From Nemophila menziesii (Eukaryota > Streptophyta > Magnoliopsida > Boraginales > Hydrophyllaceae), in assembly GCA_029959085.1 (NCBI GenBank), contig JARWIR010000021.1, forward strand, positions 21,973,620-22,037,619: a stretch of DNA of 64,000 nt, written 5' to 3'. Positions within the stretch are counted from its first letter, which is position 1. Each line of letters begins with the position of its first letter. The notes under the pieces are model-generated. The model searched no databases, was not told the DNA's origin, and saw only the letters and a list, made by a program, of their open reading frames with translations. The position numbers and the translations under genes were made by a program. This document shows, piece after piece, positions 57,201 to 64,000 of the stretch.

Positions 57201-58215
57201 CTGCTTGTATCTATCTGTTAAAACTGATCATCATGTATATGTTTTACTCTATGTTGATGATATGCTCATTATTTCTAAGTCCCTTAAGTATATATCTGAG
57301 TTAAAGAGGAAACTTAGTAAGGAATTTGATATGAAAGACCTTGGAAATGCTAAGAAAATCTTAGGGATGATGATTGATAGAGATAGAGATAAATGCATGA
57401 TTAAGCTTCACCAGGAACCTTATTTGAGAAAAGTAATTTCAAAATTTGGTAGCTTGAATTGCAAAAATGTTATGACTCCTTTGGCTGGTCATTTTGTTTT
57501 ATCTAAACATTTGTGCCCCAAGTCTCAGTCTGATATTATTAAGATGGATACTGTCCCATATGCTAATGTTATAGGGTCCCTCATGTATGCTATGATTAGC
57601 ACTAGACCAGATTTGTCCTTTGCTATATCTCTTTTGAGCAGGTACATGTCAAATCCTGGTTGGGATCATTGGTGTGCTCTTAAACATGTTCTTGCATATG
57701 TTGGAAGTACTTTGGGTGTTGGACTGTGTTATGGAAATCATAATATACCTTTTGAGCTAGTTGGATATGTAGATTCAGATTTTGCTGGAGATAGAGACTC
57801 AAGAAAGTCTACTGCCTCTTACTGTTTCACTCTTGGAGGTAATTGTATTTCTTGGAAGTCTCAACTTCAACCCTTAGTGGCTTTGTCCACTACTGAGGCT
57901 GAATATGTGGCTATAACTGATGCTTCTAAAGAAGCAATTTGGCTTCAAAATCTGTTATCTGAGGCTTGTATAGTGAAAGGTAAAGCTACTATATTCTCTG
58001 ACAGTCAAAGTGCAATTCAATTGAGTAAAAACCCAGTATATCATGAAAGGACCAAACATATTGATGTTAAGTATCATTATATAAGAGATATATTGGCTAG
58101 TGGTGAAGTTAAGTTGTTGAAAGTTGCTACTGAGGATAATCCTGCTGATTTTGGTACTAAAATTGTTACTAATGTCAAGTTCAAGCATTGCTTGGATTTG
58201 CTTTCTATTGGTTGA
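54220..58215 (+). CDS. Copia gag-pol polyprotein
   Basis: A single open frame of 1331 codons from the ATG at 54220 (MTTSTRIDMSVFDG). An ATG at 54175 in the same frame would add 15 residues that lack family similarity. Order: gag (FDGKMDFGVWQKKMRVLL, residues ~10-190); CCHC knuckle CFHCGKAGHLKKNC (~231); aspartic protease with LDSGCTFHM (Asp ~286); pre-integrase HLRLGHM...CETC; integrase with Asp ~479, Asp ~542 and Glu ~578 (a DD35E spacing); RT with YVDD at ~1011-1014; RNase H from DSDFAG (~1185) with a STTEAEY block and a DSQSAI block. All catalytic residues are present and length is normal for the superfamily. It encodes every function for its own reverse transcription and integration. Confidence 0.95.
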   Translation: MTTSTRIDMSVFDGKMDFGVWQKKMRVLLSHHKVGSALIEDIKEWREGELDKEAQIKEEAYNILFLNLSDSVIRQVDGADTALELWGKLETLYASKSVPNLAFLKGSLFNYKMDVSKSIDENLDEFTKMSLVLKGTTMALDDTSKCMILLNAIPESFQVVKDVFQYASTVPTYDQVVTALKTRENELKSLKKTGINMYVNPRTDTTQSLDLAKNKKGKKTTSSKNKETRKCFHCGKAGHLKKNCYKLKNKLNNNESNIASMPKTTDDVFEVLNVSNLSEHASWILDSGCTFHMCPILELFHDLSYVNNETVYMGNNNTCEVKGIGKIKLRMGSGKCIELTNVRYIPDLKRNLISLGALDDLGCVSNVSKGVIHVYKNGKLILSGVKHAGLYVLDGTHIVGSVNSVTNASSQAITEKWHLRLGHMSQQGLSVLSKQGMLGKDAVGDLPFCETCVLGKQHRVSFKPGTHNSKACLEYVHADLWGPERYDAHGNFKYFLSLVDDFSRRVWTFLLKTKDETFQKIKEWKCLEENQTGLTLKVLRTDNGLEFCNTEFDLYCKTNGILRHRTVRHTPQQNGVAERMNRTLLEKVRCMLFTSGLPKEFWGEALYTATYLVNRSPNRSIGLKTPMEIWKGQKPNLSFLKPFGCAAYAHTKEGKLDPRSIKCIMLGYQNQHGVKGYRLWEKDSRGFKVIVSRDVIFDELTFPFKNGTGTGDDGLPEPAQPQQVVGIEKEVESESSSPVDDHGDEPSPPHDEAEATEDNEGEEHHPESSTGQLQNYQLTRDRTRRETRAPSRYSYADLVYTALNASIEVTNSEPTSYMDAMEAEDSIQWEKAMKEEIKSLHDNNTWILTELPHKQKVVECRWLFKLKEGISETDPPRYKARLVAKGYTQREGIDFNEIFSPVVKFKTIRAMLAFAACYNLEIEQLDVKTAFLHGDLDETIFMRQPEGFTDPKLPDHVCLLKKSLYGLKQSPRQWYKKFDSFMLKCDYVRSDYDACLYLSVKTDHHVYVLLYVDDMLIISKSLKYISELKRKLSKEFDMKDLGNAKKILGMMIDRDRDKCMIKLHQEPYLRKVISKFGSLNCKNVMTPLAGHFVLSKHLCPKSQSDIIKMDTVPYANVIGSLMYAMISTRPDLSFAISLLSRYMSNPGWDHWCALKHVLAYVGSTLGVGLCYGNHNIPFELVGYVDSDFAGDRDSRKSTASYCFTLGGNCISWKSQLQPLVALSTTEAEYVAITDASKEAIWLQNLLSEACIVKGKATIFSDSQSAIQLSKNPVYHERTKHIDVKYHYIRDILASGEVKLLKVATEDNPADFGTKIVTNVKFKHCLDLLSIG

Positions 58216-58318
58216 AATTTCGCAGGTGTTTTGGGCTGAGATGATGATGGAGATGGCTTAGGCTGGCTAGAAATCCTTGAGGTGCAGTTTTCAGGGGGAG
58301 GTGGAGGATCAACACTTC

Positions 58319-58329
58319 AAGGTGGAGAT
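58319..58329 (+). other. Polypurine tract of Copia element
   Basis: AAGGTGGAGAT directly precedes the 3' LTR, the usual Copia form (AAGTGGGAGAT type). A second purine run lies at about 58292-58306. Confidence 0.8.
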
Positions 58330-58950
58330 TGAAGAATATATATATGTAGGTATATATATATATTATGTGAAGTGTTATGTTCTAATAGGCTGATTACTTA
58401 TTGACGTGGCACATACGTGGCTTAATCTCGTGCGCTTGATCTTATTACCATCCAATGGCTCTCATTCGCTCGTGGTCTTTGTCTCTTATATAAGGGAATA
58501 TGGGTTGACCGAAGTCATAACCCTTACTCTCTCAACTTCCGCGTTCTCTCTCGCCTCTCTCATACACTAACCCTAGTTTTGTAGAAGATCATCCTCTGAT
58601 TCTTCTTGTAATCGATTAGATAGATTCTTGATTGTAATATCTCGTGTAAATTGTGATAATCATCTTGATTAATCACTAGATAGCCTTATTCATTAGATTA
58701 GGGTTCGAGAGTTAGATTAGAAGTGGTATTCATTCGATTGTGTGGTTTGTATTGTAAGGTGAACTGAAATATTGTATCTCTTGTGATTTCTAGTAGCCGA
58801 GCACCTCTCATCGGAGCTCAACGTGGATGTAGGTCTGATTTGGACTGAACCACGATAAAATATGTGTTCTTACTTTCTCGCTTTAATTTCTTGTGTTTGT
58901 GATTATTGAGTGGTGTGATTTGAAGATAATACTGATAGAAAATTACAACA
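58330..58950 (+). mobile_element. 3' LTR of Copia element
   Basis: This 621-bp LTR has the same ends as the 5' LTR, one fewer ACATACGTGGC unit and one fewer AT pair. Confidence 0.95.
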
Positions 58951-59886
58951 TGAAGTATAGTTAATTCTTTTTGATATTTATCTATGAGCTTACGATTGTT
59001 ACAAAAAATTTGTTTACTCCATCCTGTAAGAGCTAAACAAAGTGCATCTCTCTTTGTACAAAAATCTTTAATCGAAAGAGTGTTACCTTGTTCAGTCCAA
59101 GTTTTATTTATAAACTCTTTGCACTTTTCATTTTCTAGCCATCTCGATTCAAACATAAAATATTTTTCAAACCTTGATTTTGGTGTATCCATGGATAGTA
59201 TAAGGGGTGAATGGTCGGAACCAATCGCCGGTGGTACTTGAATTGATGCATTAGGAAAGTTTTCACACCAAGATAGAGAAGCAAGGCCTCTATCAAGCCT
59301 TTCTTTAACATTTTCTTCACCTTTGCGCTTATTCGTCCAAGTGTAGAAACATCCTTTACTTGATAAATCTAGCAATCCATTTTGATTAATGAAGTTGTTA
59401 AACCTTATGATTCTGTCAAAATTCGATCCTCTTTTGCCCATTTTTTTCGAAGTTCGTTATATGTCATTAAAATCCCCGATTAATAGAGTAGTAATATTGA
59501 CTTTTGAATACCAATTTGTAAGTGATTTCCATAGATTATTTCTTTCAGTTTCACAAGTAGGAGCATAAACACACACCAAATACCAAACTTCTTTATTTGA
59601 TTCCATAATTTCAGCCATTACAAAAGACGAGGTAGAGTTTATAACCCTTAGATTCACGGAATCTTTCCACAACAATAGAATCCCCCCAGACATATAAGAT
59701 CTTCCCCTGGGTTTGACTATGTGTGAATTTTCAAAACCCTTAAAATGACTACACGATGAAATCTTACTAGACTTTAACTTAGCTTCTAACAAACAAGCAA
59801 TGGAAATGTGAAATTTCGAAATAAGGGACTCAAACATACTCTTTGTCGAGGGTGCCCTCGCTCCTCGACAATTCCAAACAAGCACA

Positions 59887-62800
59887 CTATCCATCGAACC
59901 CGGCCCTCTTAAGGGATAGGCCGTCATCCACTTGAGCAAATAAAGGCCCACTTTCCATCACGGGTAAACCCTGTGTACTCGTAGCCTTGTCAGAAGAAGA
60001 CTTTTCACTTGACACTTCATCATGATTTAGGATTTTTTTTTCCTTCTCATCATAGAAGCTCGTATAAGGCCCGTCAACAAATAATTGCATATCATTTAAA
60101 ATCCTTTCAATGATATTAAATTTATTCTCATTGAAATTATGAATTTCGTTAGGTTTATCAATTTGTACCAGATTCAGAGCTAGTTTACGTTTAAGATTTT
60201 TTACCCAAACAATCATTCGGCCATCGATCTCTGCGCAAATCATTACTGCAACAACATTTTTAAAGCCAACGATCTCTGCTATGCATTCAAAAACCAAACT
60301 CTTTTTTCTAACTTCAATTTCCCCATCAAACTCGAACCAATACAAGAAAAAACTAGGCCAAGACCCATACTGTTTTCTACCTTTCCGAACCCATTGGGCT
60401 TGTTTTATGTAGTGAAAAAAGCAGAACAACCCACAAACAATCAAGCTCACTTGAGAATGAGCCAAAACGTAATAAGCAGAAACAGAACTTGTTACTTTAG
60501 CCATGAGTATCTTATGGTATGATGTCTCCCTAATTGTTCTTATTTTTTACCCTTGGGAGACATCATTTTTGGTGTTTATTTAATTAATTTGATAGACTTT
60601 TGGACTAAATATGCAATAATCCGGAATTGCCTTTTTATTTCTAGCATTTTTAATTTATTAAGCTTTTGCGCGTAATATTGGTATTTTTAGTGAAAAGTTT
60701 ACAGGTTTTAGATGTTAGCTAGGAGAGGAATCCGAGGAGAAAGTCAAAGATCGTGAATTAGAGTCAAGACTTGAAGATAAATCCCGAAGATATTATTTTT
60801 AGAGCTGAAAATCCATTTTCCAGGCCATAGATTGCTGATTTCGAGGTGCTTAAGCGATGATTTAGCCGCTGACCTTTGAAGAGAAAACATTCCTTATCGA
60901 GTTATGGAACTTTAGCAACTGGAATGAGGTCAATCGGAGTCATAACGCATCGGGAAAAGCCGTTTTAGTGAAGGCATATCAGCAGTTACGGGATTTTGGG
61001 CTTGGACATTTAATTAGTATTTTATTTTCTGGTCCAAGCCCTAATCCGTTTTTATGCTTATAAAAAGAGGTCTGGACTTCTATTTTTCAGACAATTCACA
61101 TTCCACAAGATTAAACACCAGAGAGAAACAACAGAAGGAAGAAAGAAGAAGCTTCAAGAGCTGGAGAGGGTCTATATCTCCGTTCTCAGTCATTCCAATT
61201 CCGGAAATTAGGTTCTTTTTATATTTAATTTTGTAATCAAATATGAATTCCATTTATTTTAATTTAGTTTTTCTTTTTAATATGAGCTAAACAATTCATA
61301 GTGCTTGAGAACAATTAATGGGTGAATCCCAATTTTATTGAATAATGAATGTTGAATTTGGGTTTCTGTTAAATTAAATTAGATTGGGTCTTTTACTCTT
61401 TTCGATAATTTGTGATTGTTTACTGTTTTTAGAGTCGCGAACTAAGAACAGGTATTAGTATCTAGGCTATTCCACATATGTGGCGTGTGGATCATCCTGA
61501 CGGAGGGTTTAGGTATAGAATTAATTATTTAGTTTAGGATAGAAGCTATTGATTCTGACGAACTTAGCTAATTCTAGGGCCAATGAGGTAATAAAACTTA
61601 AACATCCAACGGTGGATCATATTTACCCTGACGGGACTAGTGACACTTTAGGATAGCCTTATAGTCCACCCTGACGGGGGTATAAGGAATTTAGAATCCC
61701 GACCATTGTAATTGACCAATTTAGCCCTTAAACAACATAAGTTAGGAAATAAGATTGGGAGGATCCTTGCGTTCTCAAGTACTACTTCTCATACTGCGTT
61801 TTCACTCATTTTACTTGCGTCTTAGCTCTTACTTGCATTTATAATTTGTCTTTCATTTAGTAGTTTTAATAAATAAAACCAAACAAACATATTTTATTTA
61901 CTTGATTTCATAAGTGCAACCAATCATTATCTGCTAAACATTGTAGTCAACCATCCCGTCCTTGGAACGAATCTGTATTATCCTTATTACTACTTGGGAC
62001 AACCGTACACTTGCGGTTGTGGTTCGATTATCATTTGCATTTATTTTAGAACACACAAAGGACCACCATGGTAGATAAGAATATGTTTATAGTTCAGCAC
62101 CCTTCTAAAGTAAATATATAAAATATAATGCCTTATAATTCTCAGAGGAATCGTAGCCCACACATATGTAACAGAGAGAGTGAGAAATTTAAACAGATTA
62201 TACCAAATTTGATTTCCAAGCTTTGGGTTATTAATAAAGATCTTTAATCCAGCATCCATCTTACTCGAAGTGAGGTACTGTATAAGATAACTCAAAACCA
62301 AACGGGTAAAGTCAGAATTAATTTGTGAAGCTCTTTGCATGTGAGGAGAAATGCACTGTGAAGGCAAATTAAGGACATTAATCAAGTCTTCCACCTTAGT
62401 AAAGGCCATAAGACATCTAAAATTTAATTGCATGTTTATCCAAAACATTAAACAATGGAGATTGGCTAATTTCAGTGTTAGCTCTTCTTGCCTTTTAAAA
62501 TTAGGACCTTTCATATCAATTAATAGAACACACCCTTCTTCAAGGAGGTAGAATAGAGGAGGTCTTTCATGTAGCTAGGCGAATCCAAAGAGAAGCAATT
62601 GGAGATTGTATACTCATCTTCCATGGTCGAATTAAGGTGAAGTGTAACTAGAAGGACTTGCATGTGCTCTGACACAAGTTGGAAACCATTAAAATTCAAT
62701 CCAATATAAGTAATTATCCTAGATAAAGCCATAAGAAACACGATCAAGAGCTGTATGTGTGAGATAAGGAGATGGCCGTTCCAGCTCTCTCGGGCCATCC

Positions 62801-62903
62801 AGAAGAAGCTGTTGCTAATTAATTGGGGTCCTCTATCGAAATCAAGTAAGGCGAGAAGAAAAAGTAGAGTAGAAATTTTGTTTTTGAATACAAGGAAATC
62901 CAT
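59887..62903 (-). pseudogene. LINE ORF1-position protein, interrupted by solo LTR
   Basis: The frame ending at 59887 (stop overlapping the ORF2 start by 8 nt) can be followed upstream through MAKVTSSVSAYYVLAHSQ (60504). It continues across the solo LTR (the frame is kept if the LTR and one TGGTA are removed) to about 62570, and after one frameshift to MDFLVFKN at 62903. Total is about 480 codons. It shows a WPSFFLYWFEFDGEIEVR block, a VVAVMICAEIDGRMIVWVK block and an acidic C-terminus. I see no CCHC knuckle and no DUF4283-like motif, which most plant L1 ORF1 proteins have, so its identity as an RNA-binding ORF1p rests on position only. Besides the insertion it has a frameshift near 62560. Confidence 0.6.
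60520..62068 (+). mobile_element. Solo LTR E (Athila-like relative of D)
   Basis: This 1549-bp LTR runs from TGATGTCTCCCTAATTGTTC to ACAAAGGACCACCA and is flanked by perfect TGGTA duplications (60515-60519 and 62069-62073). It begins with the shared TGATGTCTCC...GGAGACATCA inverted repeat. A TATA-like CTTATAAAAAG lies at about 61038. It repeats a CCTGACGG-type motif four times (61496, 61554, 61625 and 61672), as in D, but the rest is clearly diverged. It is the product of LTR-LTR recombination inside the LINE. Confidence 0.92.
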
Positions 62904-63039
62904 TGATAAATTGATGAATAAAGAGTAGTATGATTTGCAGAATTCTTTAGGTCATCGATCTTTTAATGGAGATTTTTTTAGAGAGAAGACAGAGAGAATT
63001 TTAGAGAGAGAAAACTTACTTCAAAACTGCTTCGTTGCC
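62904..63039 (-). other. LINE 5' UTR
   Basis: CT-rich on the element strand (TTTTCTCTCTCTAAAATTCT, TCTCTGTCTTCTCTC), as is common in plant LINE 5' ends. It starts at the TSD. Confidence 0.6.
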
Positions 63040-63057
63040 TTTATGAATAAATTTGTC

Positions 63058-63437
63058 AAAGGATATGTTTAATAAATAATCTTATTGGGATTATTTCAAA
63101 CAAATACATTTTACGTTTTTCATTGAGTTGTTTTTAACGAACGACTCTTCAAAAATATTAAATATTATAATATTTACCAATTAAAATCCTACAAAATAAA
63201 TTTTAAAGGGATAGTTCTTAATTAATTACGAATGCTGAAATTTCAGTTCCAAAAAAATGAAAGAGGAAAATCCTTTCTACTTACTCATAATTTAAAAGAT
63301 TAATTCATAATTAAGTACTTTGTCATATTTACCTTCTACTATTACCTTTAATGTCATTTTAATTATTTCTTTTTTATTTTTATTATGTAATACCCATAAT
63401 TATTCATAATATATATTTTTTTAAATTATAAAATCTA
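63058..63437. other. AT-rich spacer
   Basis: Nothing recognisable was seen. Confidence 0.5.
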
Positions 63438-63785
63438 GCCACCGCCACCGACCACCACCACCACCACCACCTTATGGACTTACCATCGACTATCACCACC
63501 ACCTCATACATTCTCCACCGACCACCACCACCACCACCTTCGTCCATAACCACCACCGCCTCATGCATCCACCACCACCTTCACCACCATAACCATCTCA
63601 TGCATCCACTACCACCACCACCATCACCAACACCACCACCACCAACAACAATTTATGCATCCACCACTACCACCACTACCTCATGCATCCACCACCACGA
63701 CCACGACCTCATGCATCCACCACCACAACCACCACCATCTCCATTATTTTTCGTTGACCACCACCACCTTCGCCCATAACCTCCA
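63438..63785. repeat. (CCA)n with CTCATGCATCCACCAC units
   Basis: Imperfect (CCACCA)n with an interspersed CTCATGCATCCACCAC-like unit repeated at about 63560, 63597, 63681 and 63709. The His/Pro/Thr-rich ORFs are products of the repeat. Confidence 0.9.
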
Positions 63786-64000
63786 CCAACTAGTTTCGAC
63801 ACCACTGTCACCCCAATCACCACTAACTAATTCAATCACACGCGAGCGTCCGTGAATTTTTTTTGAAAAAAAATTCATAACAAATTCTTAAAAAAAATTA
63901 TTTTTTGATGAGATAAATTAATATTTTAGTCTATAAATATTTTTTGATTTTTTTTTTTTTGAAATTTTTGATTTGTTAATTCTGATATTCTGTTTTATGT
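63786..64000. other. T-rich end of window
   Basis: No feature was recognised. Confidence 0.5.

Larger units (their letters stand above)
53446..58950 (+). mobile_element. Young, apparently intact Ty1/Copia retrotransposon
   Basis: This 5505-bp element is flanked by perfect TGAAG duplications (53441-53445 and 58951-58955). Its LTRs are 634 and 621 bp and differ by about five substitutions, a 2-bp and an 11-bp indel. It has an initiator-Met-type PBS, a PPT and one uninterrupted gag-pol ORF. The gag and pol motifs suggest a Tnt1/Tork-like lineage. It inserted into ORF2 of the LINE, antisense to it. Everything needed for autonomous transposition appears present. Confidence 0.95.
50231..59894 (-). 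pseudogene. LINE ORF2 (endonuclease, RT, RNase H), interrupted
   Basis: Start ATG 59892-59894 overlaps the ORF1 stop (ATGGATAG). Domains in order: APE endonuclease (VWNCRGARAP, LLEAKLKS, GDFNDI, SDHSPLIL; 59890-59180); then, beyond the Copia insertion, reverse transcriptase (SGSKAPGPDGLPG near 53030, VKIDMAKAYDQVN, SRGLRQGDPLSPLLF, and FADDA at 52302-52316); a zf-RVT region (CEWCELGKEDVEHLFIKC); and a C-terminal RNase H (FMSDASFKKD, EGECWAVLLA, YSDNLELIQG) ending at 50231. Besides the 5.5-kb insertion at 53445/58951 it has a TAA at 59457-59459 right after GDFNDI, a TGA at 52598-52600, a shift near 52115 and a stop near 51554. Confidence 0.9.
50205..63039 (-). mobile_element. L1-type LINE, split by Copia and solo LTR
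   Basis: A non-LTR retrotransposon runs on the minus strand from 63039 (5' end) to a 10-bp poly-T (poly-A of the element) at 50205-50214. Both sides carry the same 18 bp, TTTATGAATAAATTTGTC (50187-50204 and 63040-63057), a clean LINE target-site duplication. Subtracting the Copia element, the solo LTR and their 5-bp duplications leaves about 5.77 kb, the size of a full-length plant L1. It has ORF1, then ORF2 with endonuclease, reverse transcriptase and RNase H. Several stops make it inactive. Confidence 0.92.

Noticed and set aside
63474..63855. His/Pro/Thr-rich ORFs at the right edge
   Set aside because: Products of (CCA)n/(CAT)n repeats, with no start context or domain.
1..64000. Endogenous pararetrovirus or other viral integration
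   Set aside because: The only reverse transcriptases found belong to the Copia element (integrase before RT, YVDD) and to the LINE; no movement-protein or coat-protein-like frame was seen.

Overview
The window is plant nuclear DNA, most likely from a eudicot. Its evidence is a plant-type Copia element primed by initiator-Met tRNA, Athila-type Ty3/Gypsy gag and protease, a plant LINE with a C-terminal RNase H, a MuDR-type MULE, a hAT MITE and a LEC1-type NF-YB relic. It is AT-rich and roughly 53 of 64 kb is transposon sequence. The only intact long reading frames belong to transposons. I found no convincing intact host gene, no rRNA or tRNA gene and no CRISPR array.

Layout. 1-5856: start of an unidentified ORF running off the left edge, an NF-YB/LEC1-type pseudogene with a repeat-rich tail, a foldback repeat and a (TG)n(GA)n microsatellite. 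5857-10424: 3' half of an Athila-like element on the minus strand (element A). 12362-40443: one Athila-like element (B, plus strand, 5-bp TSD AGAAG) swollen by nested insertions. These are a hAT MITE in its 5' LTR, an inverted solo LTR in gag, a complete minus-strand relative (C, 18337-26731, TSD CTCAT) in its protease, and a second LTR element (D, 32092-39712) in its 3' LTR. 41526-48955: a MULE with long TIRs, a decayed transposase and extra ORFs including a GRF zinc-finger protein, bracketed by ~410-bp direct repeats. 50205-63039: a minus-strand LINE (18-bp TSD, net length about 5.8 kb) split by a young, apparently intact Copia element (53446-58950, TSD TGAAG) and by a solo LTR (60520-62068, TSD TGGTA). 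The right edge is AT-rich with (CCA)n/(CAT)n repeats.

The most interesting system is the set of related Athila-type elements (A, B, C, D, plus solo LTR E). B and C encode gag and protease, then jump directly to what looks like the integrase C-terminal tail. RT, RNase H and the integrase core are absent, so they must have been moved in trans. Most of their RNA is a long 3' non-coding region whose layout is shared across the families. It contains a GAGTCGTG-GGGA-CACGACTC hairpin, repeated polypurine motifs of the form TTGAGTTGGGGGT, and an array of palindromes at a fixed position whose sequence differs by family. All five LTR types also begin with the same inverted repeat, TGATGTCTCC...GGAGACATCA. 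I propose that this non-coding scaffold is a cis-acting RNA/DNA module of a parasitic retrotransposon lineage. The sequence pattern is visible; the function is inference.

The Copia element is the only clearly potentially active unit. Its LTRs differ by about 5 substitutions in ~620 bp, its polyprotein is uninterrupted, and its U3 carries tandem ACGTGGC motifs upstream of a TATA box.
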